Shown: in pieces, positions 1-7,911 of the stretch
Layout of the letters: each line of letters begins with the position of its first letter
Position numbering within the stretch: position 1 is the stretch's first letter
Source: Jiangella endophytica
GTDB taxonomy: Bacteria > Actinomycetota > Actinomycetes > Jiangellales > Jiangellaceae
Assembly (NCBI RefSeq): GCF_003427025.1
Contig: NZ_QVAI01000019.1
Coordinates: 94,301-158,300 of the forward strand
Direction: 5' to 3'
DNA: 64,000 nucleotides
Made by a program: the position numbers and the translations under genes
Notes under the pieces: generated by a model
What the model saw: only the letters and a program-made list of their open reading frames with translations
The model's database searches: none
What the model was told of the DNA's origin: nothing

Positions 1-86
1 CCGAAGGCGACCCGGTCCCCGAGCCCGGCGCGCCGGGCCAGGACCAGATCGTCCAGCTGCTCAGCGCCCCCGGACCGATAGGCCAC
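1..86 (-). CDS. Probable ECF-type sigma factor, N-terminal fragment
   Basis: Only the first 28 codons are inside the window; the gene continues off the left edge. Reading from a GTG at 86, the peptide contains LDDLVLARRAGLGDRVAF, which resembles the start of sigma-70 region 2 in ECF sigma factors (acidic LDDLV, then a GD..AF motif). It is divergent from the Asp23/AmaP operon, a position where actinomycetes often keep a dedicated sigma factor. No clear ribosome binding site precedes the GTG, so the start may differ. The opposite strand is also open here, but its peptide is less coherent. Confidence 0.5.
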   Translation of the reverse strand, partial: MAYRSGGAEQLDDLVLARRAGLGDRVAF

Positions 87-94
87 GAGAGCCT

Positions 95-190
95 AATGAC
101 CGGAATGTCCCGAAGTATGCGTGACGTCGGGCCCCGATCGTGTGTCTAACCACTGTCAGCCGCGCAGTGCGGGCAGTGACTGGGGGGAGG
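95..190 (+). promoter_or_regulatory. Divergent intergenic region with possible ECF promoter and RBS
   Basis: This gap separates the sigma-factor fragment from the envelope operon. GGAAT at 102-106 and CGTC at 125-128 roughly resemble the two halves of an ECF-type promoter, although the 18-base spacer is a little long. A strong ribosome binding site GGGGGGAGG lies at 182-190. That the adjacent sigma factor drives this operon is inference. Confidence 0.3.
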
Positions 191-193
191 CCC

Positions 194-688
194 ATGATGA
201 CGGCGGACCGGCCGAACGTGTCGACGACGGGGAGCGGTGGCGCGGCGGCGCCGGCGCGGGAACGCGAGTCCGGGCGAGAGCGCCCCCCGGGCCCGCTGAT
301 GACGGAGCAGGGCCGGACCACCATCGCCGACGGCGTGGTCTCGAAGATCGCCGGCATCTCCGCGCGGGAGGTCTCCGGCGTGCACGACCTCGGCGGCGGA
401 GCGGCCCGGATGGTCGGCGCGATCCGGGAACGGATCCCCGGCTCGCGCACGAACCTGCAGCAGGGCGTCTCGGTCGAGGTGGGCGAACGCCAGGCGGCCA
501 TCGACGTCGACATCGTCGCCGACTACGGGGTGTCCGTGGTCGACCTGTCGACGGGGATCCGGCGCAACGTGATCGCGGCGGTGGAACGGATGACCGGACT
601 CGAGGTGACCGAGGTCAACGTCACCGTCAACGACGTCTACGTCGAGGGCGAGGACGACGGCGAGCAGCGCGAGAGCCGGGTCGAATGA
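194..688 (+). CDS. Asp23/Gls24 family envelope stress protein
   Basis: This 164-residue protein has a disordered Ala/Gly/Arg-rich head of about 35 residues. An Asp23/Gls24 domain follows, beginning near GRTTIADGVVSKIAG and ending near VTEVNVTVNDVYVE. Proteins of this family sit on the inner face of the membrane, held by an AmaP-type anchor, and are linked to envelope homeostasis. Adjacent ATG codons at 194 and 197 follow GGGGGGAGG; 197 has the better spacing. Its stop overlaps the next start (ATGA), so the cluster is probably translationally coupled. It is the first of five same-strand genes that look like one operon. Confidence 0.85.
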   Translation: MMTADRPNVSTTGSGGAAAPARERESGRERPPGPLMTEQGRTTIADGVVSKIAGISAREVSGVHDLGGGAARMVGAIRERIPGSRTNLQQGVSVEVGERQAAIDVDIVADYGVSVVDLSTGIRRNVIAAVERMTGLEVTEVNVTVNDVYVEGEDDGEQRESRVE

Positions 689-1071
689 TCCCGGTCGAAT
701 CGCCGCGGCCCGAGCCTGGCCCGGCCGAGGAGCACCCGGCCGAGGAGCACCCGGCCGAGCCGGACCCGGCCGAGGCGGTCGCGACGGCCGCCGCGGCCGT
801 GCCCGGCGTGGCGGGGCTCTACGGCGGCCTCTTCGGTGAGATCGCGACGCACCTGGCCGGCCGGCGGGTGCCCGGCGTCCGGATCGACGACCGCGGCAAC
901 GCCGAGGTGCACGTGGTGCTCCGCTGGGACCGTCCGGTCCCGGCGACGGCGTACGCCGTCCGGCGCGCCGTGTCGCCCCTGGTCCACGGCGGGGTGCACG
1001 TCGTGGTCGAGGACGTCGCCGGACCCGAGGAGCCGCGCCCGGCCCGCAACGACGTCGGAGGTGTCGCATGA
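685..1071 (+). CDS. Second, degenerate Asp23-like small protein
   Basis: This 128-residue protein has a Pro/Glu-rich head with the repeat AEEHP. Its alpha/beta part (AAAVPGVAGLYGG..., VPGVRIDDRGNAEVHVVLRWDRPVPATAYAVRRAV) matches the pattern of a shortened Asp23-type domain. The start overlaps the upstream stop by four bases and its own stop overlaps the next start, which implies translation as a set with its neighbours. In such clusters a second small Asp23-like protein is common; its separate role is not known. The call rests on position and a weak sequence pattern. Confidence 0.65.
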   Translation: MIPVESPRPEPGPAEEHPAEEHPAEPDPAEAVATAAAAVPGVAGLYGGLFGEIATHLAGRRVPGVRIDDRGNAEVHVVLRWDRPVPATAYAVRRAVSPLVHGGVHVVVEDVAGPEEPRPARNDVGGVA

Positions 1072-1247
1072 ACACGGTGACCATCGGCCTGTTCGCCGGG
1101 CTGCTGCTCGGCGTCGCCGCGGCGGCGGGCGGCTTCTGGGGGTTCGTCGTCGCGGTCCTGCTGGGGCTGGCCGGCGCCGCCGTCGCCGGTCAGGTGTCCG
1201 GCGAGCTCGACGTGACCGCGGTCCTGCGCGGGCGGAACCGGGAGTGA
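1068..1247 (+). CDS. Small membrane protein of the Asp23/AmaP operon
   Basis: This 59-residue protein is almost entirely two hydrophobic helices (GLFAGLLLGVAAAA and WGFVVAVLLGLAGAAVAG) followed by a short charged tail. It resembles the small DUF2273-like membrane proteins found between Asp23 and AmaP genes. The start codon overlaps the upstream stop (ATGA), and the next gene begins one base after its stop, so it is almost certainly part of the operon. The exact function is unknown; a role in the membrane anchoring complex is inferred from context. Confidence 0.75.
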   Translation: MNTVTIGLFAGLLLGVAAAAGGFWGFVVAVLLGLAGAAVAGQVSGELDVTAVLRGRNRE

Positions 1248-1248
1248 C

Positions 1249-2142
1249 ATGAGCACGCAGGCAGAGGTGGCGGACGCGGGCGCCCGCGGCCGGCTGGTCG
1301 TCCACGACCGGGTGTTCCGGCGCATCGCCGAGCGGGCCGCCGCGACCGTTGCCGGCCGCACGGGACAGGCCACGGTGTGGGAGCGCCTCGGCGGCCAGCG
1401 GCTGCCGCACGCGTCGGCCCGGGTGGTCGGCCGGCACGTGCGGGTCGAGGTGACGGTCGGCGCGGACGGCGGTCGAGTGCTGCCGGATCTCGCCGGGGCG
1501 GTTCGCGACGCCGTCGCTCGCGACGTCGGCGGGCTCACCGGGTTCACCGTCGACCGCGTGGACGTGCGGGTGGCGGCGGTCGCGCCGTATCGCCCGGCTC
1601 CGGAGGCCGAGCCGCTGCCCGGGGCGTCCCGGCCGGTGGCGCCCGGGGTGGCCCGCAAGGCCGGACTGCTGGTCGCGTTGCTCCTGGTCGGCCTGGGCGC
1701 GGCGGCGATCTACGACGCGCTGGTCCAGGGCGGCGTCATCGACGGGCAGCGGCTGGTCGAGCCGCTGCTGGAGCGGCTGGACGGCCTGGAGCCGCAGAGC
1801 TGGATGGTCCCCGCCGGGATCGCCGTCGCGGTCGCCGGCCTCGCGCTGATCGTGGCCGCCCTGTGGCCACGGCCGCGGCGGTCGCTGCCCGTCTCGGCGC
1901 GCACCGGGGTGTTCGCCACCCGGGGCGCCGTCGAGGAGCTGACGGTCGACAGTGCGGCGGGTCACGGCGGTGTGCTCGACGCGAGCGCGCGGGCACGGCC
2001 CCGCGGCGTGGCGGTCCGGGTGGTCACGGACGGCGAACCGGAGACTCCCGCCGAGGTGCGGGAGAACGTGACCACGCGGCTGGCCCGGCTGGACCAGGTG
2101 CCGCGGGTCCGTGTGGGCGCGCGGCGGAAGGAGGAGCGGTGA
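1249..2142 (+). CDS. Asp23-like/DUF6286-type membrane protein
   Basis: The 297-residue protein has an Asp23-like cytoplasmic region in the first 110 residues ([24 protein letters not shown], then [17 protein letters not shown]). Two transmembrane helices follow near residues 140-165 and 185-205, then a second alpha/beta region. This matches the DUF6286 proteins that accompany Asp23 family genes in actinomycetes. It starts one base after the upstream stop and its stop overlaps the GTG of the next gene. Association with the Asp23 complex at the membrane is inferred. Confidence 0.7.
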   Translation: MSTQAEVADAGARGRLVVHDRVFRRIAERAAATVAGRTGQATVWERLGGQRLPHASARVVGRHVRVEVTVGADGGRVLPDLAGAVRDAVARDVGGLTGFTVDRVDVRVAAVAPYRPAPEAEPLPGASRPVAPGVARKAGLLVALLLVGLGAAAIYDALVQGGVIDGQRLVEPLLERLDGLEPQSWMVPAGIAVAVAGLALIVAALWPRPRRSLPVSARTGVFATRGAVEELTVDSAAGHGGVLDASARARPRGVAVRVVTDGEPETPAEVRENVTTRLARLDQVPRVRVGARRKEER

Positions 2143-2711
2143 GCCGGGCCGCGGCGGGCGTCGAGCGGGCCGCCGTACTGCTGACCGGGCTGGTGCTGCT
2201 GGTGCTCGGCGGCGCGGCCGTGGCCTGGGAGCGCGACTGGATCCCGGATGCCGTGGACCGCCTGGACGCGTCGGCGCTGCTCGATCGCACCGGGGAGAGC
2301 TGGTGGCCGTGGGCGGTCGGGCTGCTCGGGTTGGTGCTGGTGGTGCTCGGGCTGGTGTGGCTGCTGGCGCACGCACGCCGCCGGAGCCTTTCGAGGCTGA
2401 AGCTGTCCGGCACCGGCCGGGAGGGAGCGCTCGAGGTCGAGTCCGGTGCCCTGGTCGACGCGGCCGCCGCCGCCTTGGACGAGGCGCCGGCCGTGACCGC
2501 CCGGGGCGGCCGCGTCTGGCGCGACCGGAAGGAGGTCGTGGTGGAGCTGCGGGCCGCGCTGGACCCCGGCGCGGATCTGGACGAGGTGGCCGATGCCGCC
2601 GACCGGGCCGCGGCCGTCCTCGGTACGAGCCTCGGCCCGCAGGCGCCGGAGCGCTGCCGGGTGCTGCTGGTTCGCGGCCGAAGGCGAGCCCGGCGGACCA
2701 GGGTGCGGTGA
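2139..2711 (+). CDS. amaP: AmaP-like alkaline shock membrane anchor protein
   Basis: This 190-residue protein opens with a hydrophobic helix ([19 protein letters not shown]), then an extracytoplasmic loop and a second helix ([20 protein letters not shown]). A soluble C-terminal domain of about 100 residues completes the two-TM AmaP layout. In Gram-positive bacteria AmaP tethers Asp23 to the membrane. The GTG start is preceded by GAAGGAGGAG and overlaps the upstream stop by four bases. It is the last gene of the operon. Confidence 0.7.
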   Translation: MSRAAAGVERAAVLLTGLVLLVLGGAAVAWERDWIPDAVDRLDASALLDRTGESWWPWAVGLLGLVLVVLGLVWLLAHARRRSLSRLKLSGTGREGALEVESGALVDAAAAALDEAPAVTARGGRVWRDRKEVVVELRAALDPGADLDEVADAADRAAAVLGTSLGPQAPERCRVLLVRGRRRARRTRVR

Positions 2712-2789
2712 GGGGTCCGCGCCCGAGATGTGGACGGTCGTACCGGATGGTGAGACATCCAGGGATCTGCCTTGACGCACGCCCTCCGG

Positions 2790-2837
2790 GTGAGGGACCG
2801 TGCATTCGTGCGTTTCGGCATTCTCGTACTTCATTAG
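2790..2837 (+). CDS. ilvB leader peptide (branched-chain attenuator)
   Basis: A 15-codon ORF reads [15 protein letters not shown] and ends in TAG. The Ile-Leu-Val-Leu run sits just before the stop, as expected for a leader that senses all three branched-chain aminoacyl-tRNAs. A shorter form starting at GTG 2808 (MRFGILVLH) is equally possible, and neither start has an obvious ribosome binding site. TTGACG at 2772-2777 may be a -35 box. The stop codon lies in the 5' arm of the first leader hairpin, and ilvB starts 119 bases downstream. Too short for family searches; the call rests on content and position. Confidence 0.8.
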   Translation: MRDRAFVRFGILVLH

Positions 2838-2901
2838 CGCGTCAGGCGAACTCAGCCGACGCGCTACCCCTCGTCAGCCCACCAGGGCGGAGGGGTTTTT
2901 T
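2835..2901 (+). terminator. Attenuator ahead of ilvB
   Basis: Two hairpins are visible. The first pairs TAGCGCGTC (2835-2843) with GACGCGCTA (2858-2866), nine perfect pairs, and its 5' arm contains the leader stop codon. The second pairs CCCCTC (2867-2872) with GAGGGG (2890-2895), with an inner GCCC/GGGC stem, and is followed by six T (2896-2901): a good intrinsic terminator inside the leader. Ribosome stalling on the Ile/Leu/Val codons should decide whether it forms. The competing antiterminator fold was not resolved by eye. Confidence 0.85.
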
Positions 2902-2956
2902 GTTGCACGGGACCGCCCGAAACGGACACACGACCACACAGCAGAAGGGTCCGGCC

Positions 2957-4729
2957 ATGCCGCAGGGACAGCCCACCAGGGACAACGGGACGACGATGAC
3001 GGGCGCCGCCAGCCTCATCCGCTCGCTCGAGGCGGCCGGCGTCGACACCGTATTCGGCATTCCCGGTGGCGCCATTCTCCCGGCCTATGACCCGATGTTC
3101 GACTCCCAGCAGATTCGGCACATCCTGGTCCGGCACGAGCAGGGCGCCGGCCACGCGGCCGAGGGCTACGCGCTGGCGACGGGCAAGCCGGGCGTCTGCA
3201 TGGCCACGTCGGGACCGGGGGCGACGAACCTGGTCACGCCCATCGCCGACGCGCACATGGACTCCGTCCCGATGGTCGCGGTCACCGGTCAGGTGGCGAC
3301 GGCGGCCATCGGCACCGACGCGTTCCAGGAAGCCGACATCCGCGGCATCACGATGCCCATCACGAAGCACAACTACCTGGTCACCGACCCCGCGGAGATC
3401 CCGCGGACCATCGCCGAGGCGTTCCACATCGCGACCACGGGGCGGCCGGGGCCGGTCCTCGTCGACGTCGCCAAGGACGCCATGCAGGCCATGACGACGT
3501 TCCGCTGGCCGGTCGAGCTGGACCTCCCCGGCTACCGCCCGGTGACCCGTCCGCACGCCAAGCAGGTCCGCGAGGCGGCCCGGCTGATGGCCGCGGCCAA
3601 GCGCCCGGTCCTCTACGTCGGCGGCGGCGTGCTCCGCGCGCGGGCATGGAAAGAGCTGTCGGAGTTGGCGAGACTGACGGGCTTCCCCGTCGTCACCACG
3701 CTGACGGCACGCGGCGCGTTCCCCGACAGCCACCGGCAGCACCTCGGCATGCCCGGCATGCACGGCGGCGTCGCGGCGGTCACGTCGTTGCAGAAGGCCG
3801 ACCTGCTGATCGCCCTGGGCGCCCGGTTCGACGACCGCGTCACCGGCAAGCTGTCGTCGTTCGCGCCGAACGCCGCGGTCATCCACGCCGACATCGACCC
3901 CGCCGAGATCTCCAAGAACCGCGTCGCCGACGTCCCCATCGTGGGCGACTGCAAGGAGGTCATCAACGAGCTGATCCCGGCCATCGAGGCCGAGTTCGCC
4001 GCCGGCAACCAGACCGACCTCACCGGCTGGTGGCGACAACTGGACCAGTGGCGCGACAACTACCCGCTGGGCTACACACCGGCCGACAACGGCGAGCTCA
4101 TGCCGCAGTACGTCATCGAAAGGCTCGGGCGGCTCGTCGGGTCCGACGCCATCTACGTCGCCGGCGTCGGCCAGCACCAGATGTGGGCCTCGCAGTACAT
4201 CTCCTACGAGAACCCGAACACCTGGCTGAACTCCGGCGGCGCCGGCACCATGGGCTACGCCGTCCCGGCAGCCATGGGCGCGAAGGCCGGCCGGCCCGAC
4301 ACCACGGTGTGGGCCATCGACGGCGACGGCTGCTTCCAGATGACCAACCAGGAGCTGGCCACCTGCGCCATCGAGGGCATCCCGATCAAGGTCGCGGTCA
4401 TCAACAACGAGAGCCTCGGCATGGTCCGGCAGTGGCAGACGCTCTTCTACGACGGCCGCTACTCCAACACCGACCTCGGCAGCCGCCGCATCCCCGACTT
4501 CGCCAAGCTGGCCGAGGCCTACGGCTGCGTCGGGCTGCGCTGCGACACCGCCGAGGACGTCGACGCCACCATCGAGAAGGCGATGGCCGTCGACGACCGG
4601 CCGGTCGTGGTCGACTTCGGCGTCCACCGCGACGCCATGGTCTGGCCGATGGTCGCGGCCGGCACCAGCAACGACGAGATCCAGATCGCCCGGGGCATGG
4701 CGCCGGAATGGGATAGAAGCGATGACTGA
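2957..4729 (+). CDS. ilvB: Acetolactate synthase large subunit
   Basis: This 590-residue enzyme condenses pyruvate with pyruvate or 2-oxobutyrate, the first shared step of valine, leucine and isoleucine synthesis, using thiamine diphosphate, Mg and FAD. The PYR domain shows [14 protein letters not shown] and the catalytic glutamate in [15 protein letters not shown]. The PP domain shows [18 protein letters not shown] and then [16 protein letters not shown]. The ATG at 2957 follows AGAAGGG at good spacing; the frame is open far upstream but this is the natural start. ilvN follows after 38 bases. Expression is probably set by the leader attenuator. Confidence 0.97.
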   Translation: MPQGQPTRDNGTTMTGAASLIRSLEAAGVDTVFGIPGGAILPAYDPMFDSQQIRHILVRHEQGAGHAAEGYALATGKPGVCMATSGPGATNLVTPIADAHMDSVPMVAVTGQVATAAIGTDAFQEADIRGITMPITKHNYLVTDPAEIPRTIAEAFHIATTGRPGPVLVDVAKDAMQAMTTFRWPVELDLPGYRPVTRPHAKQVREAARLMAAAKRPVLYVGGGVLRARAWKELSELARLTGFPVVTTLTARGAFPDSHRQHLGMPGMHGGVAAVTSLQKADLLIALGARFDDRVTGKLSSFAPNAAVIHADIDPAEISKNRVADVPIVGDCKEVINELIPAIEAEFAAGNQTDLTGWWRQLDQWRDNYPLGYTPADNGELMPQYVIERLGRLVGSDAIYVAGVGQHQMWASQYISYENPNTWLNSGGAGTMGYAVPAAMGAKAGRPDTTVWAIDGDGCFQMTNQELATCAIEGIPIKVAVINNESLGMVRQWQTLFYDGRYSNTDLGSRRIPDFAKLAEAYGCVGLRCDTAEDVDATIEKAMAVDDRPVVVDFGVHRDAMVWPMVAAGTSNDEIQIARGMAPEWDRSDD

Positions 4730-4767
4730 GCCGGCGGCAAGCCCCGCGCTTCGGAAGGAAGTCTGAG

Positions 4768-5292
4768 ATGAGCAAGCACACGCTGTCGGTGCTGGTCGAG
4801 AACAAGCCCGGTGTGCTCGCGCGCATCGCCGCCCTGTTCTCGCGCCGCGGCTTCAACATCGACTCGCTCGCGGTCGGGCCGACGGAGCACCCGGCGGTCT
4901 CCCGCATGACGGTCGTCGTCGACGTCGAGGACTCGCCGCTCGAGCAGGTCACCAAGCAGCTCAACAAGCTGGTCAACGTCCTCAAGATCGTCGAGCTCGA
5001 CCCCGGCCAGTCGGTCCAGCGCGAGCTGGTCCTGGTCAAGGTGCGCACGGACAACGAGACCCGCCCGCACGTGCTGCAGACGGTCGAGCTGTTCCGCGCC
5101 AAGGTCGTCGACGTCGCCGCCGATGCGGTGACCATCGAGGCGACCGGCTCGTCGGACAAGTTGAGCGCGCTGCTCAAGGTGCTGGAACCGTACGGCATCC
5201 GCGAGCTCGTGCAGTCCGGTGTGGTGGCGGTGGGGCGCGGATCGCGGTCCATCACCGACCGCGCGCTGCGGCCGGTCGACCGAGTCGCATAA
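4768..5292 (+). CDS. ilvN: Acetolactate synthase small (regulatory) subunit
   Basis: The 174-residue subunit activates IlvB and gives valine feedback inhibition. An N-terminal ACT domain is clear (TLSVLVENKPGVLARIAALFSRRG, then FNIDSLAVG), followed by the ALS small-subunit C-terminal domain (VKVRTDNETRPHVLQTVELF ... GSSDKLSALLKVLEPYGI). It lies 38 bases after ilvB with ribosome binding site GGAAGGAAG and is followed by ilvC, the standard ilvBNC order. Length is normal for actinomycetes. Confidence 0.97.
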   Translation: MSKHTLSVLVENKPGVLARIAALFSRRGFNIDSLAVGPTEHPAVSRMTVVVDVEDSPLEQVTKQLNKLVNVLKIVELDPGQSVQRELVLVKVRTDNETRPHVLQTVELFRAKVVDVAADAVTIEATGSSDKLSALLKVLEPYGIRELVQSGVVAVGRGSRSITDRALRPVDRVA

Positions 5293-6363
<1,071 letters not shown>

Positions 6364-6400
6364 TGCGGTCGCACGCCCACCTCCGGGACGGGGTATCGCG

Positions 6401-7039
6401 ATGATCTCGACGACACACCTGCTGGCCTTCGTCGTCAGCTCGTTCGTTCTCATCGCGGTCCCCGGCCCGAGCGTGCTGTTCACCGTCGGCCGGGCGTTGG
6501 TACTCGGCCGGCGCGGCGGCATCGCGTCGGCCTCGGGCAACGCCGTGGGCGCGTTCCTGCAGGTGCTCGCCGTGGCGTTCGGCCTGGGCGCGGTCGTCGA
6601 GCGATCCATCGTCGTCTTCACCGTCATCAAGTTCGTCGGCGCCGCCTACCTCGTCTATCTGGGCGTGCAGGCGATCCGGCACCGGCGGTCCTTCGCCGAC
6701 GCGGCGGCAGGGGCGGTCCGTCTCACCAGCGCCCGCCGTGCCGCGCGCGAGGCGTTCGTCGTCGGCCTGACGAACCCCAAGGTCATCGTGTTCTTCGCGG
6801 CCGTCCTCCCGCAGTTCATCGATCCGGCCGGCGCGCACCCGACCGTGCAGATGCTGCTGTTCGGGGCCGTGTTCACGGTGATGGCGTTCCTCATGGACAG
6901 CTGCTGGGCGCTCGGTGCCGGCACCGCACGCGACTGGTTCGCCCGCTCGCCGGGGCGGATGGGTCACTTCAGCGCCGTCGGCGGCGTCGCGATGATCGGG
7001 CTGGGCGCCCGGCTGGCGGTCACCGGCCGGCACGACTGA
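6401..7039 (+). CDS. LysE/RhtB family amino acid exporter
   Basis: The 212-residue protein has about six hydrophobic segments and the family pattern: an N-terminal FVLIAVPGPSVLFTVGRAL (GPxxLF motif), VKFVGAAYLVYLGVQAIR and GLTNPKVIVFFAAVLPQF. LysE/RhtB proteins export amino acids or their derivatives by proton exchange. It starts 37 bases after ilvC on the same strand, so export of branched-chain or related amino acids is possible, but substrate cannot be read from sequence. An AraC-type regulator follows almost directly. Confidence 0.88.
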   Translation: MISTTHLLAFVVSSFVLIAVPGPSVLFTVGRALVLGRRGGIASASGNAVGAFLQVLAVAFGLGAVVERSIVVFTVIKFVGAAYLVYLGVQAIRHRRSFADAAAGAVRLTSARRAAREAFVVGLTNPKVIVFFAAVLPQFIDPAGAHPTVQMLLFGAVFTVMAFLMDSCWALGAGTARDWFARSPGRMGHFSAVGGVAMIGLGARLAVTGRHD

Positions 7040-7040
7040 C

Positions 7041-7853
7041 GTGCTCCTCCGGCGGCCCCGCGCCGAGCTGGCGCCGTTCGTCGAGCACCTCTGGTACCTC
7101 GACCAACCGCTGCCGCCCGGCCGCGACCGGACCCTGCCCACCGGCGCGGCGCAGCTGGTCGTCAACCTCGCCGCCGACCGTCTGAACTGGTACGACGGCG
7201 ACGACCTCAGCCGTCCTGGCGGGGTGGGCGGGGCCGGCCTGTGCGCCCCGCTGGCCCGTCCCATCGGCGTCGACACCGCCGACCAGGCCGCCACCGCGGG
7301 CGTCGTGTTCCGGCCGGGCGGCGTCGTGGCCTTCGGCGACGTCCCGGCGGCCGCGCTCACCGACCCGGTCACCCCGCTCGCCGACCTCTGGGGCGCCGAC
7401 GGCGGCGCCGTACGCGAGCGGGTGCTCGTGGCGGCGACGCCGGGGGAGCGGCTGGACGCGCTGGAGCGCGTGCTGCTCGCGCGGTTGCGGGCGGCCGGCC
7501 TGCCGGGCCCCGACGGTGCCGTCGTCTACGCCGTCGCCGCCCTCGACCGCGGTGCCGCTGTTGGCGTGGTGGCCGAGCGGATCGGCGCGTCCGCGTCGAC
7601 CCTGCAGCGTCGCTTCCGCGCCGCCGTCGGGTTGTCGCCGAAGCAGTTCGGCCGGGTCCGGCGGCTGCAGCGGGTGCTTCGAGCCGTGACGACGCCGGGC
7701 GGCCCCGCGCCCGACTGGGCGGAGGTCGCGGCCCGGCACGGCTACTTCGACCAGGCCCACCTCGTCAACGACTTCCGCGCGCTCACCGGCCTCACTCCCG
7801 GCCGCTACGTCCCGCGCTCGGCCGCCGAGCACAACCACGTGCCGCTGGGCTGA
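7041..7853 (+). CDS. AraC family regulator with DUF6597-like N-terminus
   Basis: The 270-residue protein has an N-terminal sensing region of the DUF6597 kind (PRAELAPFVEHLWYLDQPLPP ... GAAQLVVNLAADRL). A C-terminal AraC double helix-turn-helix follows (IGASASTLQRRFRAAVGLSPKQFGRVRRLQ, then HGYFDQAHLVNDFRALTGLTPGRY). It begins at a GTG one base after the LysE-type gene, so the two probably form one transcript and the regulator may act on the exporter. The ligand is unknown. Confidence 0.85.
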   Translation: MLLRRPRAELAPFVEHLWYLDQPLPPGRDRTLPTGAAQLVVNLAADRLNWYDGDDLSRPGGVGGAGLCAPLARPIGVDTADQAATAGVVFRPGGVVAFGDVPAAALTDPVTPLADLWGADGGAVRERVLVAATPGERLDALERVLLARLRAAGLPGPDGAVVYAVAALDRGAAVGVVAERIGASASTLQRRFRAAVGLSPKQFGRVRRLQRVLRAVTTPGGPAPDWAEVAARHGYFDQAHLVNDFRALTGLTPGRYVPRSAAEHNHVPLG

Positions 7854-7875
7854 CGCCTGCCCCCTCCGTCTCGAA

Positions 7876-7904
7876 TTGATCTTGCTCGGCGGAGCCGGTA
7901 GGGT
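7876..7904 (+). promoter_or_regulatory. Sigma-70 promoter of the DUF222-HNH gene, leaderless
   Basis: TTGATC (7876-7881) and TAGGGT (7899-7904) are separated by 17 bases, a good housekeeping promoter. The ATG at 7912 lies seven bases after the -10 box and there is no ribosome binding site, so the transcript is predicted to be leaderless. This also fixes the gene start at 7912 rather than at the upstream TTG. Confidence 0.6.
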
Positions 7905-7911
7905 TGTTCGC

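Noticed and set aside
3..149. + strand frame open from the left edge as the end of a gene
   Set aside because: The peptide is less coherent than the minus-strand sigma-like N-terminus over the same bases; cannot be fully excluded.
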